From: Bacillota bacterium
GTDB lineage: Bacteria; Bacillota; Clostridia; Christensenellales; UBA1242
Length of the DNA: 64,000 nucleotides
Direction: 5' to 3'
NCBI GenBank assembly: GCA_009784375.1
Contig: WRBV01000001.1
Span: 161,445-225,444 of the forward strand
A program made the position numbers and the translations under genes. Each line of letters starts with the position of its first letter. Within the stretch, counting starts at the first letter, position 1. Below, piece after piece: positions 42,424 to 53,146 of the stretch. Below the pieces are notes generated by a model. It saw only the letters and a list, made by a program, of their open reading frames with translations, searched no databases and had not been told where the DNA came from.

Positions 42424-45400
42424 ATGAGGAAAATTGCAATTGGTTTGTTTGCAATGGCGTTCGTTGTATCCGCTCTTTTCCTTGTGCCTATGCACACATC
42501 TGGCATAGTTAACGCAGTTTATCGCGACACACCTTATCATTTTATTCCGCCGAATTCTGATCCATCGGGTACGGCTGGTCGTCGTGTATTCGGTGAAAAC
42601 GGTGGAGAACCCCAGGCTTTTGTTTTGCAATCAAGATTTTTCGATGGTAACGATGATATTACGGGTGATACCGATGTTGTTCCGTTGCGTTCAATTTTTT
42701 CGGATGCCGATATGCAAAGAATTCAATATAGTGAAAATAATCTTCCGACCAATCGTGACATAATAAACACTCAAGATTTTGGAATGGTCATGCTTGATAT
42801 GGATAACCCGACTGCAACAGACAATTTTGTTGTATTGGAACTTTTAAATCTTAATGCTCTCAGCCTTGATATAAATGAAACTTGGTTCGATTTTCGTCCA
42901 GCAGACGGTGCAAGGGTTACCCGTAATGCAACAACACGCGAAAATCCAGCCGACCTAAGTACATACCATTTCATGGACAACAGCACCAATACTAACGCGA
43001 CCAATGATTATATCCGTGATCTTGCAAGACAAAATCCAGGCAGACTTGTCCATAACAACAGATTCTCGATTGTTGGAATGTTCCAAGAAGAAGGTTATTA
43101 CAGATTCCGTTTCCGTGTAACAAGCTTCAATTTCCCAGTATCACGAAGTCTTGTATTTGAATTTGCATTCTATATTGTACATTCAACCAACTATGAGGAT
43201 TTTCCACATATTCGTGGAGATGCGGTGACAAGACGTGGTGACAGTAACGTTTATTATTTTAACTTTATGGGTGAAAATCCATACCTTCTATATAATCCAG
43301 AACGTTTTACAACAACTGTGCGTGCAACTAATTTCGCAGGACTTGATATTGGCGAAATAGAAAACAGGACATATGTCCCACTTAATCAACCGAATTTTGA
43401 TGACATTGCACAACTTGTGGATGATAATGGATATTGGTACGTCCATATGAATGGTAATAATTATCCAATAAACATAGATGACACAGTCCAAGAGCACGAG
43501 ATTAAAGTCGAGATAATTCACGGTGCAGATGATTATTGGTGGATTTACGTAAATGGGGAATACATTGCAACAGGGATAGAAGTTGTTATCGGAAGGCATA
43601 TGGAGTTCTATATGATAGGAAGCTATCGTGTGAACAGTTATATGGTCTTTTCATTCAATGGTGTAAGAATTCCTGTGTTGAATTTTACCGATTATAATTA
43701 CATATTACATATATTTGGTTTCCAAGCACATTACGAGGCATACGACGAAGTAACAGACACATTTACCACAAGTTGGTTTGGTTGTAATGAACGTGGTCTC
43801 AATGCAGATATATCTATGCGAGATGATTTGCCATCAGGTGCATTTGCAAATGACCAAGCGGGCGCCGATGCATTCAGAATCTCGATGGAGAATTGGGTAG
43901 ATAATCAGAGAAGCGCATTGGGCGGGCATCGGGCGGTTGCAACCAACTCTGGACCTGTGCGACTTTTTGGAAATGCAACACTTGAACAGAACCAAGGTTT
44001 CCTTACTACAGTATCATTTAATAACGGTACTGAATGGAGAGAGTTGCCATTTACTCCTAACCGTCCATTTGAAACGGCGGGTGAGTACATTATAACAATG
44101 TATTACGTGTTCCCAGCAGCAACAAATAACATAAGAACAGTACTTCGTCAAGTTTTCCATTTTCGAATTATTAATACAATGGATATACGTGTCGCGCATT
44201 ATCTTGACGGGATACCAGGTGGAAATCTTCACGATGTTTATCATATAAATGACTTTGTTGGACAACGAATTCCAATATCTGGTTCATTCTTTGTATTTAT
44301 GGATGGGATGGAATATTACCACGAAAGCGAACTGTCACCATTCATCATCAGACCTCGTGTTCAATTAACTGTGACCGATTTTGATGGAAATAACGCACGA
44401 ACTATTCCAAACTTTGAATTACATGATCTTCTTGCTCAATTTGAATTGCAAGAACGCCACGAAGAAGGTATATACACATTTAGTGTCTTTTTCGGTCGCA
44501 GAGGTGTGGCAGTAACACACTTTACAATAGTAGTAGATAACAGCCCAATTCATGATTTCCGAATTGTTAACCACGGTGGGACGGAATTAATACCGACAAA
44601 TGCACCAGATAATTTTGCAATATGGGGTTCGGGAACTGATGAGGATTTCTTTGTTGAATTGCATTGGGGTATTAAACCAAGTGGAATAGGATTTACAACA
44701 GCCGAAGTCCAAGTATATACATTTGACAGAGACGAGAATTTTTCACAATCAGATAACTTTAACAATGCCAATATGTTGTCGCCATTTGTAATGAATACAA
44801 CACCATCGATTTTAAATTTCAGAGTATTAGAGGTGCGTAATCCACAAGGCATACTAACAGGTTTCCGAATTGCTGAACGTTTTACGGGTTCGGGTATTTA
44901 TATCTTTCGTGTGACTGATGCCGCTATGAATGTAAGTACCTTTGTTCTTGTAATAGATAATACACAGTCCGCATTTGCACAAGACCCACTTGTTGACGAG
45001 GAACACATAATCAACATGGTAACAGACAGGAATGGAGCAAATGTTGGTTTTGGTCTTAACAAGATAATCGAGGCTGACCTTGGAACCATTATCTTGGAAG
45101 AGGGCGAAAATGGCGCAAGTGATATAACATTATTAAACAAGTTAACAGGCACAAATTTGATTAATTCAGATGGACTTGTAATTCCTATCCAAAAGATTGA
45201 AATGGCGACCGATATGGGTAACGGAAGATTTAACAGGATTTTCGAAAGATTACCAAACAACACAATATATGGAAGCAATACGATACATCTTGTCGATGAA
45301 AATTTTTACACATTCAGAATCCATGACCATTTTGGTAATGTTACAGAATACTATGTGTTTTTAAACTTTGACCGAAGTCGTGGTGCAATCTTAGAGGACT

Positions 45401-48400
45401 CGGTTGCAAATATAGGATTGGACATTGGTCCAGGCTCTATGCAAATCTCGTCAACCGCGAGCATAGTTCGCCCAGGCGGAATTTCTAACCGCAATTTTGT
45501 TGCATTTTCATTCTTGCAAAAGCAATATACTGCTGGTGACTTTATTGACGAATTTGTGGTAGACAAAGTTGAATTCACTTTCTTTCCAAAGACATGGCAA
45601 AGATTTTATTACCAGCCGTCGACAACACAGGGTGAAAGTGGAACATGGTTGCCAAATCCAAATTATCCATTTGCAAGTGAACCAACCGTAATAAACGAAG
45701 TAATTTATCAAAGAACGGGTGATGTTTTAGAAGGATTACAAGTAGTTCCAGTAAGTGTAGGCGAGAGTACCAACACACGTGCAGTCTCAGGGATGTACAT
45801 GATAACCCGTCATTTTGACGAAACTACGGTACCCACAGAATATGCAGACGAAATCATTAAAAACCATTTTTTTATCGTTGACAACAACTCTATCATTGCA
45901 CCAACAGACGTATTTGACACAGACATTCGAATAGACTTTGGTAATAAAACAGCAACTGTGGAAGATTTCCAAAGACAAAACAATCGCAATATGCAAGTCG
46001 GACGCGACCTTGTCATCCAAACAAATATGAATGCAACCGTACGAATGCCATTGTTTGGAACAAAGTATGGACATGCTGCAATCGACCCAAATGGTCACAG
46101 CCATGACCTTGGTTCACATGTCATGAATATTCCACATAAGGTGTTCTGTGACACAGCGAATGATTTCATTATAACACCAAACTTTGCTTTTAATTCACTC
46201 CGATTAAATCTAGAGGTTCAACAATCGACCGACGGCGGGACAAGTTTTGAAACACTATTTGACAGAACAGAAGCAAATACACATGTTCCAATCACCCATG
46301 CAGGAATTTACAGACTTGTATTCACAGATGGAAGTGGCGGTATGCGTGTCCAACAATTCGGTATGGGCGAGCGTGTAGTTGAACCAAACAGAAGTGAAAT
46401 ATTATTTGAAAGAACAGGCGATGGAAGCAACGGCTCGTTCTTCCGAAATGGACGAAGAATATCTCTTCGTTCGACTCAACTTGATGCGGGCGATATTGTG
46501 ACATTCTCGTACATGGTGTCTGATCCACATACATTCTTTGCAGACATTCACAGTTCACATGTTACCGCGACTATTGGTGGGGTGATTACTTCTGCTAATC
46601 TTAATGTTGAGGATACAAGGCAAGGCACTACGTTGACTCGTACATACATGATGCCAAATAATCTTCTTTTGGTGGAAGGCAATAGATTTAACATTACTCT
46701 TAACACAGTTGGCAACATAATCCCAGCACTACAATTCGAGCTAACAGTTGATAACACACCACCAAATCACAATATACAAAGCCTTCGAGAACTTGACCAT
46801 CTTTGGAGAAATGTTGCATTCTCGGGTGGGCTTGATGAAGACACATTTGTATTCTCTGTATCGTATGACTTTATATTTTCACGTCCTATAGCAAATCCGC
46901 ATCTTGATACATTTGCAATTTCTTTATTCGAAGTTTATCAATCACTTTCTCCAAAAGGCGGGGAATATGACTTTACTTATAATTATTTCCTTCCATATAT
47001 ATCAGGCAGCCAAGTATATCTAGGTCCACGTCCTTTCCGTGAAATTGTAAATTTGCAGCCAAATGATAACAGATTCTTCCGAATAGTCGAACGTGACGAA
47101 GCGGGTAACACAAGACAATATTTTGTAAATATACGTGGTCAAGCCCATGTTGACGAGATAGAGGCATCTATGGCCAGGTCTTTCAACACGGTAAACGCAA
47201 ATATTATCCAAGATACTGGGGCGGCTATATTTGGTACGAACATTTCGATTACAGACACAGAAGAATTCTGGTTAGCAAATCCATTTTTTGAAATATCAAC
47301 AGGTACACACACATTCCGGAGATTTAATAACACGGTATCATTTGGTCCAAGGGCAACATTACAGACCGAAAACAATGCAACTCCATTAATGTTGCAAGAA
47401 GAATTAAATAGATGGCTTCGTGCAACACCCCAGGGACAAATCCAACTTGTTGTTAATAATGGTTTTAGTACGTGGGTTACAAATATATTCCAAATTGACA
47501 ATGCTGCTGTGTTACCGCAAATCACGGCGACTGCGACCGAGACTGGTGCTTTGATTATACGTGTTGTAAATTGGCAAGCACTTCCGCAGATATTCCGTGA
47601 CAATGCAAATATGTTACGACTTGTTGTTACTGATGTTGATATGAGTCATGAAGTTCTATGGAACGCAAATTTCCATGGTATGAATGATGCTGCTGGCTGG
47701 CAAATCACGGTCACAGCATCAGGCGAACCTATTGCGGCACGTGAAGCGTTAATTGTTGTGACTGACCTTTTTGGACGTGAAGTAAGAATTGAACATAACG
47801 GAAGACATGGAAACCATCGTGACTTTATCATGCACGGTGAAACAAGAGAAATAAATAATGCGCGTTTCACAGGGGACGAGCGTGGTGTGAATATAGAATT
47901 TACAAGACCTGTGCACAATGTTCAAATATACAGAGACGGAGTCGAAGTCGCATCAGTCATAAATGGTGTCACAAGGATAGATGCTGCAATAAATAACATA
48001 AGCACACGAAATGATGGCATCATCGGTCATTTTAATATTACTCCGCCGACTGATACAGAAGAATCAAGATGGCGTGTAGTAATCGTACAAATCCAAAGCG
48101 GACGCACAGCACTTGATCAAGAATTCGTATTCTATACAAGAATAGCAAATGTCCGATTTACAAACCTGAGTGGTGAGGCTATTGATGAAATAGTTCCATT
48201 TGGAGATGCCGAAGATGTATCACTTAACGGAATGGTTCAAATACAAATTTCTCATGGAGAGAGCCGTTTCACTTCATCAATAACAGTCTTCCGTACATTC
48301 TGGGACCCAACTGAAGAAGAATTCAGAACCGAACGTCAAACAGTACGAAGCGGAGTTTCACGTTTTAACCTTACCCAAATCGGAACCTATGAAATAGTGG

Positions 48401-50196
48401 TAATGAACACAGTATGGGCAAGACAAGTATTCAGATTTATAATAGCCGACGTTGACAACACAACATACAGAGTATTCTTTAACTATGAACACGATACACG
48501 CCCAGAGGAACAAGGCGAACAACTTCGCCGCAGTCCAGTAATGTTTAACTTTGAAAGAAATGGACACCCAACAAGACGAATACCACAATACTTTGTCCGT
48601 GGCACAAATGCACAGGTCAACGCGGTTTCTACAACATCAAATAATCTGCCGCTTGAAATAGAACTCAGCCTGAATTATCCAAGAGAAATCGTAGGGAATG
48701 CACCAATCCATTTTGAAGACAATATTGCCTTTGGTGGAAATAACGTTCGAACATTTATTTACGAACTTCGTTCAACATTAACGGCAACAAGTATGTACAT
48801 AGCAATTACAGCAATTCCACAAAACCTTGATAGGATAAGTAACGTATCAATTATTGCACCACCGACTGGGGGAGGCAACATACGACAGGAAAATACTATA
48901 CTACATGCACTTTACACAACTATAGGTGTAAATGGATTAAATGTTTCTGTAGACACGAGTATTGTAGGCGCACATAACTCGCACTCTGGAAACGTCATTT
49001 TCGTTGATTATTACTATAATGGAACTTTTGCTGGGACATTCCTTGCGACCGAAACACTTACGATTCATGCACGCAACTATGGAAAATTTGAATTATTTAT
49101 CCGTGACGTTGCGGGTTACAGAAGAAGCTTTTCTCAAACAGACATCCAAGGAAACACGCGTAATACAGACCACTTTACGTTATACAACCTTGCAAGACCG
49201 CCTCTTCTTGTAAATGGCGAGATTGTAATGGATGGGATGGTATATAACAACGAATTGAACCTTGAATTTATGTACTTTGAACATGGAACACAAAATGGTG
49301 TAGGGATGTTCGTCGAAAGCATCCAGGTCTGGCGTAATGGTGTAGAGCTAACAGAAACATTTACCCAAAGACAAAGCGGAGAACCACCATTCTTTACATC
49401 GCAACAAACGGCGGGTGGTCCACATTTCTGGCACTCACGTAACGAATGGATGTTCACAGAACCAGGTGCCTATACATTTGATATAAGGTTCAGGTACGTT
49501 GCAGGTGTTGTTCTTTCACAAAGATTTTCTGTCCAACTTGTGGATGCATCGATTGTTCCTGTTACATGGCTTGAGAGTTTCGCATTTATTCCATCAAACA
49601 ACACAGAAATTGAAACAATATTACGTAATGGTGTGGATATAACAAGAACCTTTACAAATGCCCAGCTTGCAAGTTTGCGTCTTGATTCACGAACTTCGGT
49701 TGGACACTATGAGATTACGGTACGCATACACGACAACATAAGACCAAGCTTTACAAAAGAATTCGAGGTTTTCATCAATATGCGTCACAATGGAACTGGA
49801 TTGATAAATAATACTATTGGATGGGGAACAACAACAACGGGTTCTGCGACGATATATTTCATACCAGGACAAATTCGATTATTTTTCCCCAATGCAACCT
49901 TTATGATTTTCCGAGACGGCAGCCCAGTAACACTTGCTTATAGAAATAATCTACCATTAACTTCTATTAACATAGCAGAAGAAACAAGAGACTATATATT
50001 CTTGCCATTCAACGCAGATGGACGATACAGAGTAGAATTACGAACGCACACAGGAGAAGTAATCTTCAGCGATGGTTTTGAAATTACGACTGGACTAAGT
50101 GCTCTTGCTGTGATTATTATTGTTGCTCTTGTTGGGATTGTATTGGTTGGTGCGGTATTATTCTTTGTAATGAGAAACCGAATGAAGGTTAAATAA
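42424..50196 (+). CDS. Giant repetitive cell-surface protein (2590 aa)
   Basis: The product has a signal peptide (1-32), a very long extracellular region made of beta-sandwich (Ig-like) units, and a C-terminal membrane helix (about 2560-2583, LAVIIIVALVGIVLVGAV) with a short basic tail RNRMKVK. Repeat units tend to end in a VDNTxP-type strand (FTIVVDNSPI, FELTVDNTPP, LVIDNT) as in bacterial Ig-like domains. No catalytic motif, LPXTG or S-layer domain is seen. GGGGGA (from 42406) lies about 12 nt before the ATG. The type I membrane layout points to a surface adhesin or scaffold. It is intact. Confidence 0.8.
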   Translation: MRKIAIGLFAMAFVVSALFLVPMHTSGIVNAVYRDTPYHFIPPNSDPSGTAGRRVFGENGGEPQAFVLQSRFFDGNDDITGDTDVVPLRSIFSDADMQRIQYSENNLPTNRDIINTQDFGMVMLDMDNPTATDNFVVLELLNLNALSLDINETWFDFRPADGARVTRNATTRENPADLSTYHFMDNSTNTNATNDYIRDLARQNPGRLVHNNRFSIVGMFQEEGYYRFRFRVTSFNFPVSRSLVFEFAFYIVHSTNYEDFPHIRGDAVTRRGDSNVYYFNFMGENPYLLYNPERFTTTVRATNFAGLDIGEIENRTYVPLNQPNFDDIAQLVDDNGYWYVHMNGNNYPINIDDTVQEHEIKVEIIHGADDYWWIYVNGEYIATGIEVVIGRHMEFYMIGSYRVNSYMVFSFNGVRIPVLNFTDYNYILHIFGFQAHYEAYDEVTDTFTTSWFGCNERGLNADISMRDDLPSGAFANDQAGADAFRISMENWVDNQRSALGGHRAVATNSGPVRLFGNATLEQNQGFLTTVSFNNGTEWRELPFTPNRPFETAGEYIITMYYVFPAATNNIRTVLRQVFHFRIINTMDIRVAHYLDGIPGGNLHDVYHINDFVGQRIPISGSFFVFMDGMEYYHESELSPFIIRPRVQLTVTDFDGNNARTIPNFELHDLLAQFELQERHEEGIYTFSVFFGRRGVAVTHFTIVVDNSPIHDFRIVNHGGTELIPTNAPDNFAIWGSGTDEDFFVELHWGIKPSGIGFTTAEVQVYTFDRDENFSQSDNFNNANMLSPFVMNTTPSILNFRVLEVRNPQGILTGFRIAERFTGSGIYIFRVTDAAMNVSTFVLVIDNTQSAFAQDPLVDEEHIINMVTDRNGANVGFGLNKIIEADLGTIILEEGENGASDITLLNKLTGTNLINSDGLVIPIQKIEMATDMGNGRFNRIFERLPNNTIYGSNTIHLVDENFYTFRIHDHFGNVTEYYVFLNFDRSRGAILEDSVANIGLDIGPGSMQISSTASIVRPGGISNRNFVAFSFLQKQYTAGDFIDEFVVDKVEFTFFPKTWQRFYYQPSTTQGESGTWLPNPNYPFASEPTVINEVIYQRTGDVLEGLQVVPVSVGESTNTRAVSGMYMITRHFDETTVPTEYADEIIKNHFFIVDNNSIIAPTDVFDTDIRIDFGNKTATVEDFQRQNNRNMQVGRDLVIQTNMNATVRMPLFGTKYGHAAIDPNGHSHDLGSHVMNIPHKVFCDTANDFIITPNFAFNSLRLNLEVQQSTDGGTSFETLFDRTEANTHVPITHAGIYRLVFTDGSGGMRVQQFGMGERVVEPNRSEILFERTGDGSNGSFFRNGRRISLRSTQLDAGDIVTFSYMVSDPHTFFADIHSSHVTATIGGVITSANLNVEDTRQGTTLTRTYMMPNNLLLVEGNRFNITLNTVGNIIPALQFELTVDNTPPNHNIQSLRELDHLWRNVAFSGGLDEDTFVFSVSYDFIFSRPIANPHLDTFAISLFEVYQSLSPKGGEYDFTYNYFLPYISGSQVYLGPRPFREIVNLQPNDNRFFRIVERDEAGNTRQYFVNIRGQAHVDEIEASMARSFNTVNANIIQDTGAAIFGTNISITDTEEFWLANPFFEISTGTHTFRRFNNTVSFGPRATLQTENNATPLMLQEELNRWLRATPQGQIQLVVNNGFSTWVTNIFQIDNAAVLPQITATATETGALIIRVVNWQALPQIFRDNANMLRLVVTDVDMSHEVLWNANFHGMNDAAGWQITVTASGEPIAAREALIVVTDLFGREVRIEHNGRHGNHRDFIMHGETREINNARFTGDERGVNIEFTRPVHNVQIYRDGVEVASVINGVTRIDAAINNISTRNDGIIGHFNITPPTDTEESRWRVVIVQIQSGRTALDQEFVFYTRIANVRFTNLSGEAIDEIVPFGDAEDVSLNGMVQIQISHGESRFTSSITVFRTFWDPTEEEFRTERQTVRSGVSRFNLTQIGTYEIVVMNTVWARQVFRFIIADVDNTTYRVFFNYEHDTRPEEQGEQLRRSPVMFNFERNGHPTRRIPQYFVRGTNAQVNAVSTTSNNLPLEIELSLNYPREIVGNAPIHFEDNIAFGGNNVRTFIYELRSTLTATSMYIAITAIPQNLDRISNVSIIAPPTGGGNIRQENTILHALYTTIGVNGLNVSVDTSIVGAHNSHSGNVIFVDYYYNGTFAGTFLATETLTIHARNYGKFELFIRDVAGYRRSFSQTDIQGNTRNTDHFTLYNLARPPLLVNGEIVMDGMVYNNELNLEFMYFEHGTQNGVGMFVESIQVWRNGVELTETFTQRQSGEPPFFTSQQTAGGPHFWHSRNEWMFTEPGAYTFDIRFRYVAGVVLSQRFSVQLVDASIVPVTWLESFAFIPSNNTEIETILRNGVDITRTFTNAQLASLRLDSRTSVGHYEITVRIHDNIRPSFTKEFEVFINMRHNGTGLINNTIGWGTTTTGSATIYFIPGQIRLFFPNATFMIFRDGSPVTLAYRNNLPLTSINIAEETRDYIFLPFNADGRYRVELRTHTGEVIFSDGFEITTGLSALAVIIIVALVGIVLVGAVLFFVMRNRMKVK

Positions 50197-50197
50197 G

Positions 50198-50230
50198 ATT
50201 ACAAAAGGCGATATCATCGCCTTTTGTAAT
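50198..50230 (+). terminator. Intrinsic terminator with a 15-bp perfect stem
   Basis: ATTACAAAAGGCGAT (50198-50212) pairs without mismatch with ATCGCCTTTTGTAAT (50216-50230), just after the stop of the 2590-aa gene. Confidence 0.85.
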
Positions 50231-50293
50231 TGTTGAAAAATTAATCGACTGATTTTTGATTACAATTTTTTGTTTTTCCATTTATACTGGGTG

Positions 50294-51103
50294 ATGCTTA
50301 AAATTCAATCTCTTGCAAGCGGAAGTCGCGGGAACTGTGCCTATATTGGTTCGGAAACTACACACATTCTTGTGGATGTGGGTTTAATGCTTGTAACACT
50401 TATGAAAAGGTTTGAATCTGCTGGGATTGATCCTAATCTTATCAATGCTGTGGTAATCACTCATGAACACAGCGACCACATCAATGGAGTTTATAAATTT
50501 CTTAAAAAATTCCCTAACGTTAAAATCTATATTCCAGAATACGCAAAGTCGTGTTTCATGGAAAAAATTGGGCATATCGAAAATGAACGTATTATTACTT
50601 TTAATTCACCATTCATGATTGGTGACATCACAATAGATTATTTCCCAGTAAGCCACGACAGCGAATTTTGCTTTGGATATACATTCGAAAACAATGGGGC
50701 AAAAATAAGCTTTGCAACCGATATAGGATGGGTATGCGACAAAGTTTTGTCAAAGATGGCGGGAAGCCAAATCGTAATGCTTGAATCTAATCACGACACG
50801 ATCAAGTTGTCTAATAATGTTAAATATCCGTATTGGCTTAAAAAACGAATTGCATGCGACACAGGTCATTTAAGCAATCTGGCATGTGGGGCGGCAACTT
50901 ATAAATTACACCAACTTGGATGCGAGCAAGTTATCTTGGCTCACCTGAGTGCCGAGAATAATTCGCCATCTCTTGCGTATTCGGTGGTTCGTGATTTTCT
51001 TGCAAAGAAAGGAGTGGTTGAGGGTGTTGATATATCAATAGATGTTGCAACGCAAAACGAGGTTGGTCGCATGTTCTGTATTGAAAATGCAACTCGGCAA
51101 TAA
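50294..51103 (+). CDS. MBL-fold metallohydrolase, WalJ/YycJ-like
   Basis: The 269-aa product starts MLKIQSLASGSRGNCAYIG, the opening of the WalJ/YycJ family, and has the metal motif VVITHEHSDHINGV (HxHxDH), then FPVSHDSEFCFGYTF and ESNHD. This family is a probable nuclease linked to the WalKR regulon in Bacillus. TATACT (50283-50288) ends 5 nt before the ATG at 50294, so the longer frame from 50270 is rejected. The next gene follows after 69 nt. Confidence 0.85.
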   Translation: MLKIQSLASGSRGNCAYIGSETTHILVDVGLMLVTLMKRFESAGIDPNLINAVVITHEHSDHINGVYKFLKKFPNVKIYIPEYAKSCFMEKIGHIENERIITFNSPFMIGDITIDYFPVSHDSEFCFGYTFENNGAKISFATDIGWVCDKVLSKMAGSQIVMLESNHDTIKLSNNVKYPYWLKKRIACDTGHLSNLACGAATYKLHQLGCEQVILAHLSAENNSPSLAYSVVRDFLAKKGVVEGVDISIDVATQNEVGRMFCIENATRQ

Positions 51104-51172
51104 GGTAGGTTAATTTGTATATTGAACTAAAGTTCAATAGCGTGCCTATTCAAATTATGATATGCTTTTTAT

Positions 51173-52195
51173 ATGTCTAAAAAAGTACGTTTGACTAATC
51201 TTGCAATCTATGAGCTTCGAAATCTTGCCCGAAGTGTAGGGGTCGAGCGTCCCTCATCAATGTCCCGCAGCGAGTTGACTTCCGCCATCCGTGCGAAGCA
51301 AGGGACTTCTGAAAAACCAGATATTAACGCATGCCTTGCCGCTGATGCCGAAGTACCTTGTTATTTACAATTGCTTGAACAAGATGATTTATCGTCTTGT
51401 GAAACTGTTTGTACTTCCGAATCATTTTCGAATTATGGGTTTGTGCTTTTGCTTCCAAACGGCAGCTCTATTCTAATATCACGTGATCTTTTTACTTATA
51501 AAATATGTACAACTTTGACTTCGTCACATAAATTGCAAATGGGTGATTCTATAGAGGTGGTTGCAAAAATTGACAAAGGATTACGCAAAGTAATTGAAAT
51601 TAAAAATGTGGAAACCTATAACGCAACAAAAGTTAAATGCATTGTTCCGCATATTAAATCATCAATATGGGATAATGAATTTACACTTGGAAGTCGAATT
51701 CTGGTTCTTGCTGATAAAACATATAACAGAGTTGGGGACATTGCAAAGTTCCAAAATCCGAATGTTTATAGAATGGCACTATTAATCGAAGAAAATGATG
51801 AAAGTGTAGAATTTCTTTGTAACAATAAAATTGACGAAACCTTTCTTGTAAAGGTTGACATGCCGACAAGAAAACAAGTTGCGCTTTGCTTGTATGCATT
51901 GTTTTCTGCCAAGCGATTGGCTTACTCTGGTAAGAGTGTAATTTTCTTTATAGACAGCCTCTCAAAAATGTGGCGGATATATAGCAAATGTGCGGCGAAG
52001 GATGAGCTTGTGCCAGTTAACATGATACATATTGGGGCAATGGCGGATCTTAAAAAATATTTTATGGCACCAAAAGCTCTGGAAAAGGGTGGTGATTTAT
52101 CAATAGTAGGTTTTGTAAATAACCCAACAAGTGAGGTCGAGAGTTATATATATGACGAATTATCTAATCTTGCAAATTTGATTATAACTAAATAG
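51173..52195 (+). CDS. Rho-like protein without P-loop
   Basis: The 340-aa product aligns along most of transcription terminator Rho: an N-terminal Rho_N helix bundle (about 5-43), an OB-like strand region (about 60-145), and an ATPase-like domain with SVIFFIDSLSKMWRIYS (Rho VVILLDSITRLARAYN) and KALEKGGDLSIVGFVNN (Rho RNIEEGGSLTIIATALV). Where Rho has PPKAGKT, this protein reads LADKTYNRVG, so Walker A is missing. The EERPEEVTD segment is degraded, and the C-terminal R-loop and tail are absent. It cannot hydrolyse ATP in the normal way. It may regulate Rho or bind RNA. No Shine-Dalgarno is visible. Confidence 0.7.
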   Translation: MSKKVRLTNLAIYELRNLARSVGVERPSSMSRSELTSAIRAKQGTSEKPDINACLAADAEVPCYLQLLEQDDLSSCETVCTSESFSNYGFVLLLPNGSSILISRDLFTYKICTTLTSSHKLQMGDSIEVVAKIDKGLRKVIEIKNVETYNATKVKCIVPHIKSSIWDNEFTLGSRILVLADKTYNRVGDIAKFQNPNVYRMALLIEENDESVEFLCNNKIDETFLVKVDMPTRKQVALCLYALFSAKRLAYSGKSVIFFIDSLSKMWRIYSKCAAKDELVPVNMIHIGAMADLKKYFMAPKALEKGGDLSIVGFVNNPTSEVESYIYDELSNLANLIITK

Positions 52196-52206
52196 ACTCT
52201 TCTTTT

Positions 52207-52234
52207 TTGTCCATATCAAAAAGTATGTTATAGT
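52207..52234 (+). promoter_or_regulatory. Promoter of the first CPBP protease gene
   Basis: TTGTCC (52207-52212) and TATAGT (52229-52234) are 16 nt apart, and the ATG at 52240 follows by 5 nt. Confidence 0.7.
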
Positions 52235-52239
52235 AACCC

Positions 52240-53139
52240 ATGGCATTTGTCGTCTATCTTGTTGTGTTGTTTGCGTCTTTGATGACGTCATTGTTTTTTT
52301 GGGTCTTGCAAGTAGACACGTCAAATGTATTTGATCAAGTAATAATGTCGGTAACACGGTTTGCCATTTTTATGATAATATTTTTCGTATTTTCTGCCCT
52401 AATGAATAAAGCAGAAGGTCGACAAATTTTTAAACACTATGGTATTAAGAAAATTTCGGTGATTGATATAATTTTACTTGTTGCTTTTGCTGCCATTTGT
52501 ATTGTGACTTTTATTCTTGCCCACGAGGGAAGTATTAAATTATTCGAATTGATGGGATATAACCCGCCCGATCCTTTCGAGATAAATAACCTTGGACATC
52601 TTGCTGTACTTATTATTATTTTCGCCGTATTTCCCGCAATTTGGGAAGAGCTTGTGTTTCGTGGGCTTATTATGGGTGGTTTATTGAAATATGGAAAAGC
52701 AACCGCAGTTTTGATAAGTTCACTTTTATTCAGCCTTATGCATCTAAGCCCAGCGCAAACATTCTATCAATTCTTCTTTGGTGCAATATGTGCAATTATC
52801 TATCTTCGTACAAAAAATTTAACTGTGCCAATTATTCTTCACTTTGTTAATAACGCGCTTATACTTACATACACATATATTACCCAGAGTCTGGATCATG
52901 CAATACACTTTAACGCAAAAACCATCATCACGATGATAGTGTTATTATTTGGTGGCGTGCTTGTAATCTTGACGATGGCAAGATTATTTACAAAATCAAA
53001 TACCCCATTAAAAGACGAGCAATCAGAAAAGAAAAAACTTTTTCCGTCCGTCGAGCTTGTGTTATTAGTTGTTGTGATTTTAATAAGTATGTTGATATGG
53101 GGCATGGAATTTGCAGCTCAACCACCAGGAGAATATTAG
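52240..53139 (+). CDS. CPBP-family intramembrane glutamic protease
   Basis: The 299-aa product has about eight helices and the CPBP (Abi/CAAX) motifs: AIWEELVFRGLI (EExxxR), SLLFSLMHLSP (second motif with His) and ILHFVNNALI (third). Such proteases process or protect against peptides and act in membrane protein turnover. It is leaderless and is followed after 7 nt by a second CPBP gene, so the two form an operon. Confidence 0.82.
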   Translation: MAFVVYLVVLFASLMTSLFFWVLQVDTSNVFDQVIMSVTRFAIFMIIFFVFSALMNKAEGRQIFKHYGIKKISVIDIILLVAFAAICIVTFILAHEGSIKLFELMGYNPPDPFEINNLGHLAVLIIIFAVFPAIWEELVFRGLIMGGLLKYGKATAVLISSLLFSLMHLSPAQTFYQFFFGAICAIIYLRTKNLTVPIILHFVNNALILTYTYITQSLDHAIHFNAKTIITMIVLLFGGVLVILTMARLFTKSNTPLKDEQSEKKKLFPSVELVLLVVVILISMLIWGMEFAAQPPGEY

Positions 53140-53146
53140 GAGAGAT

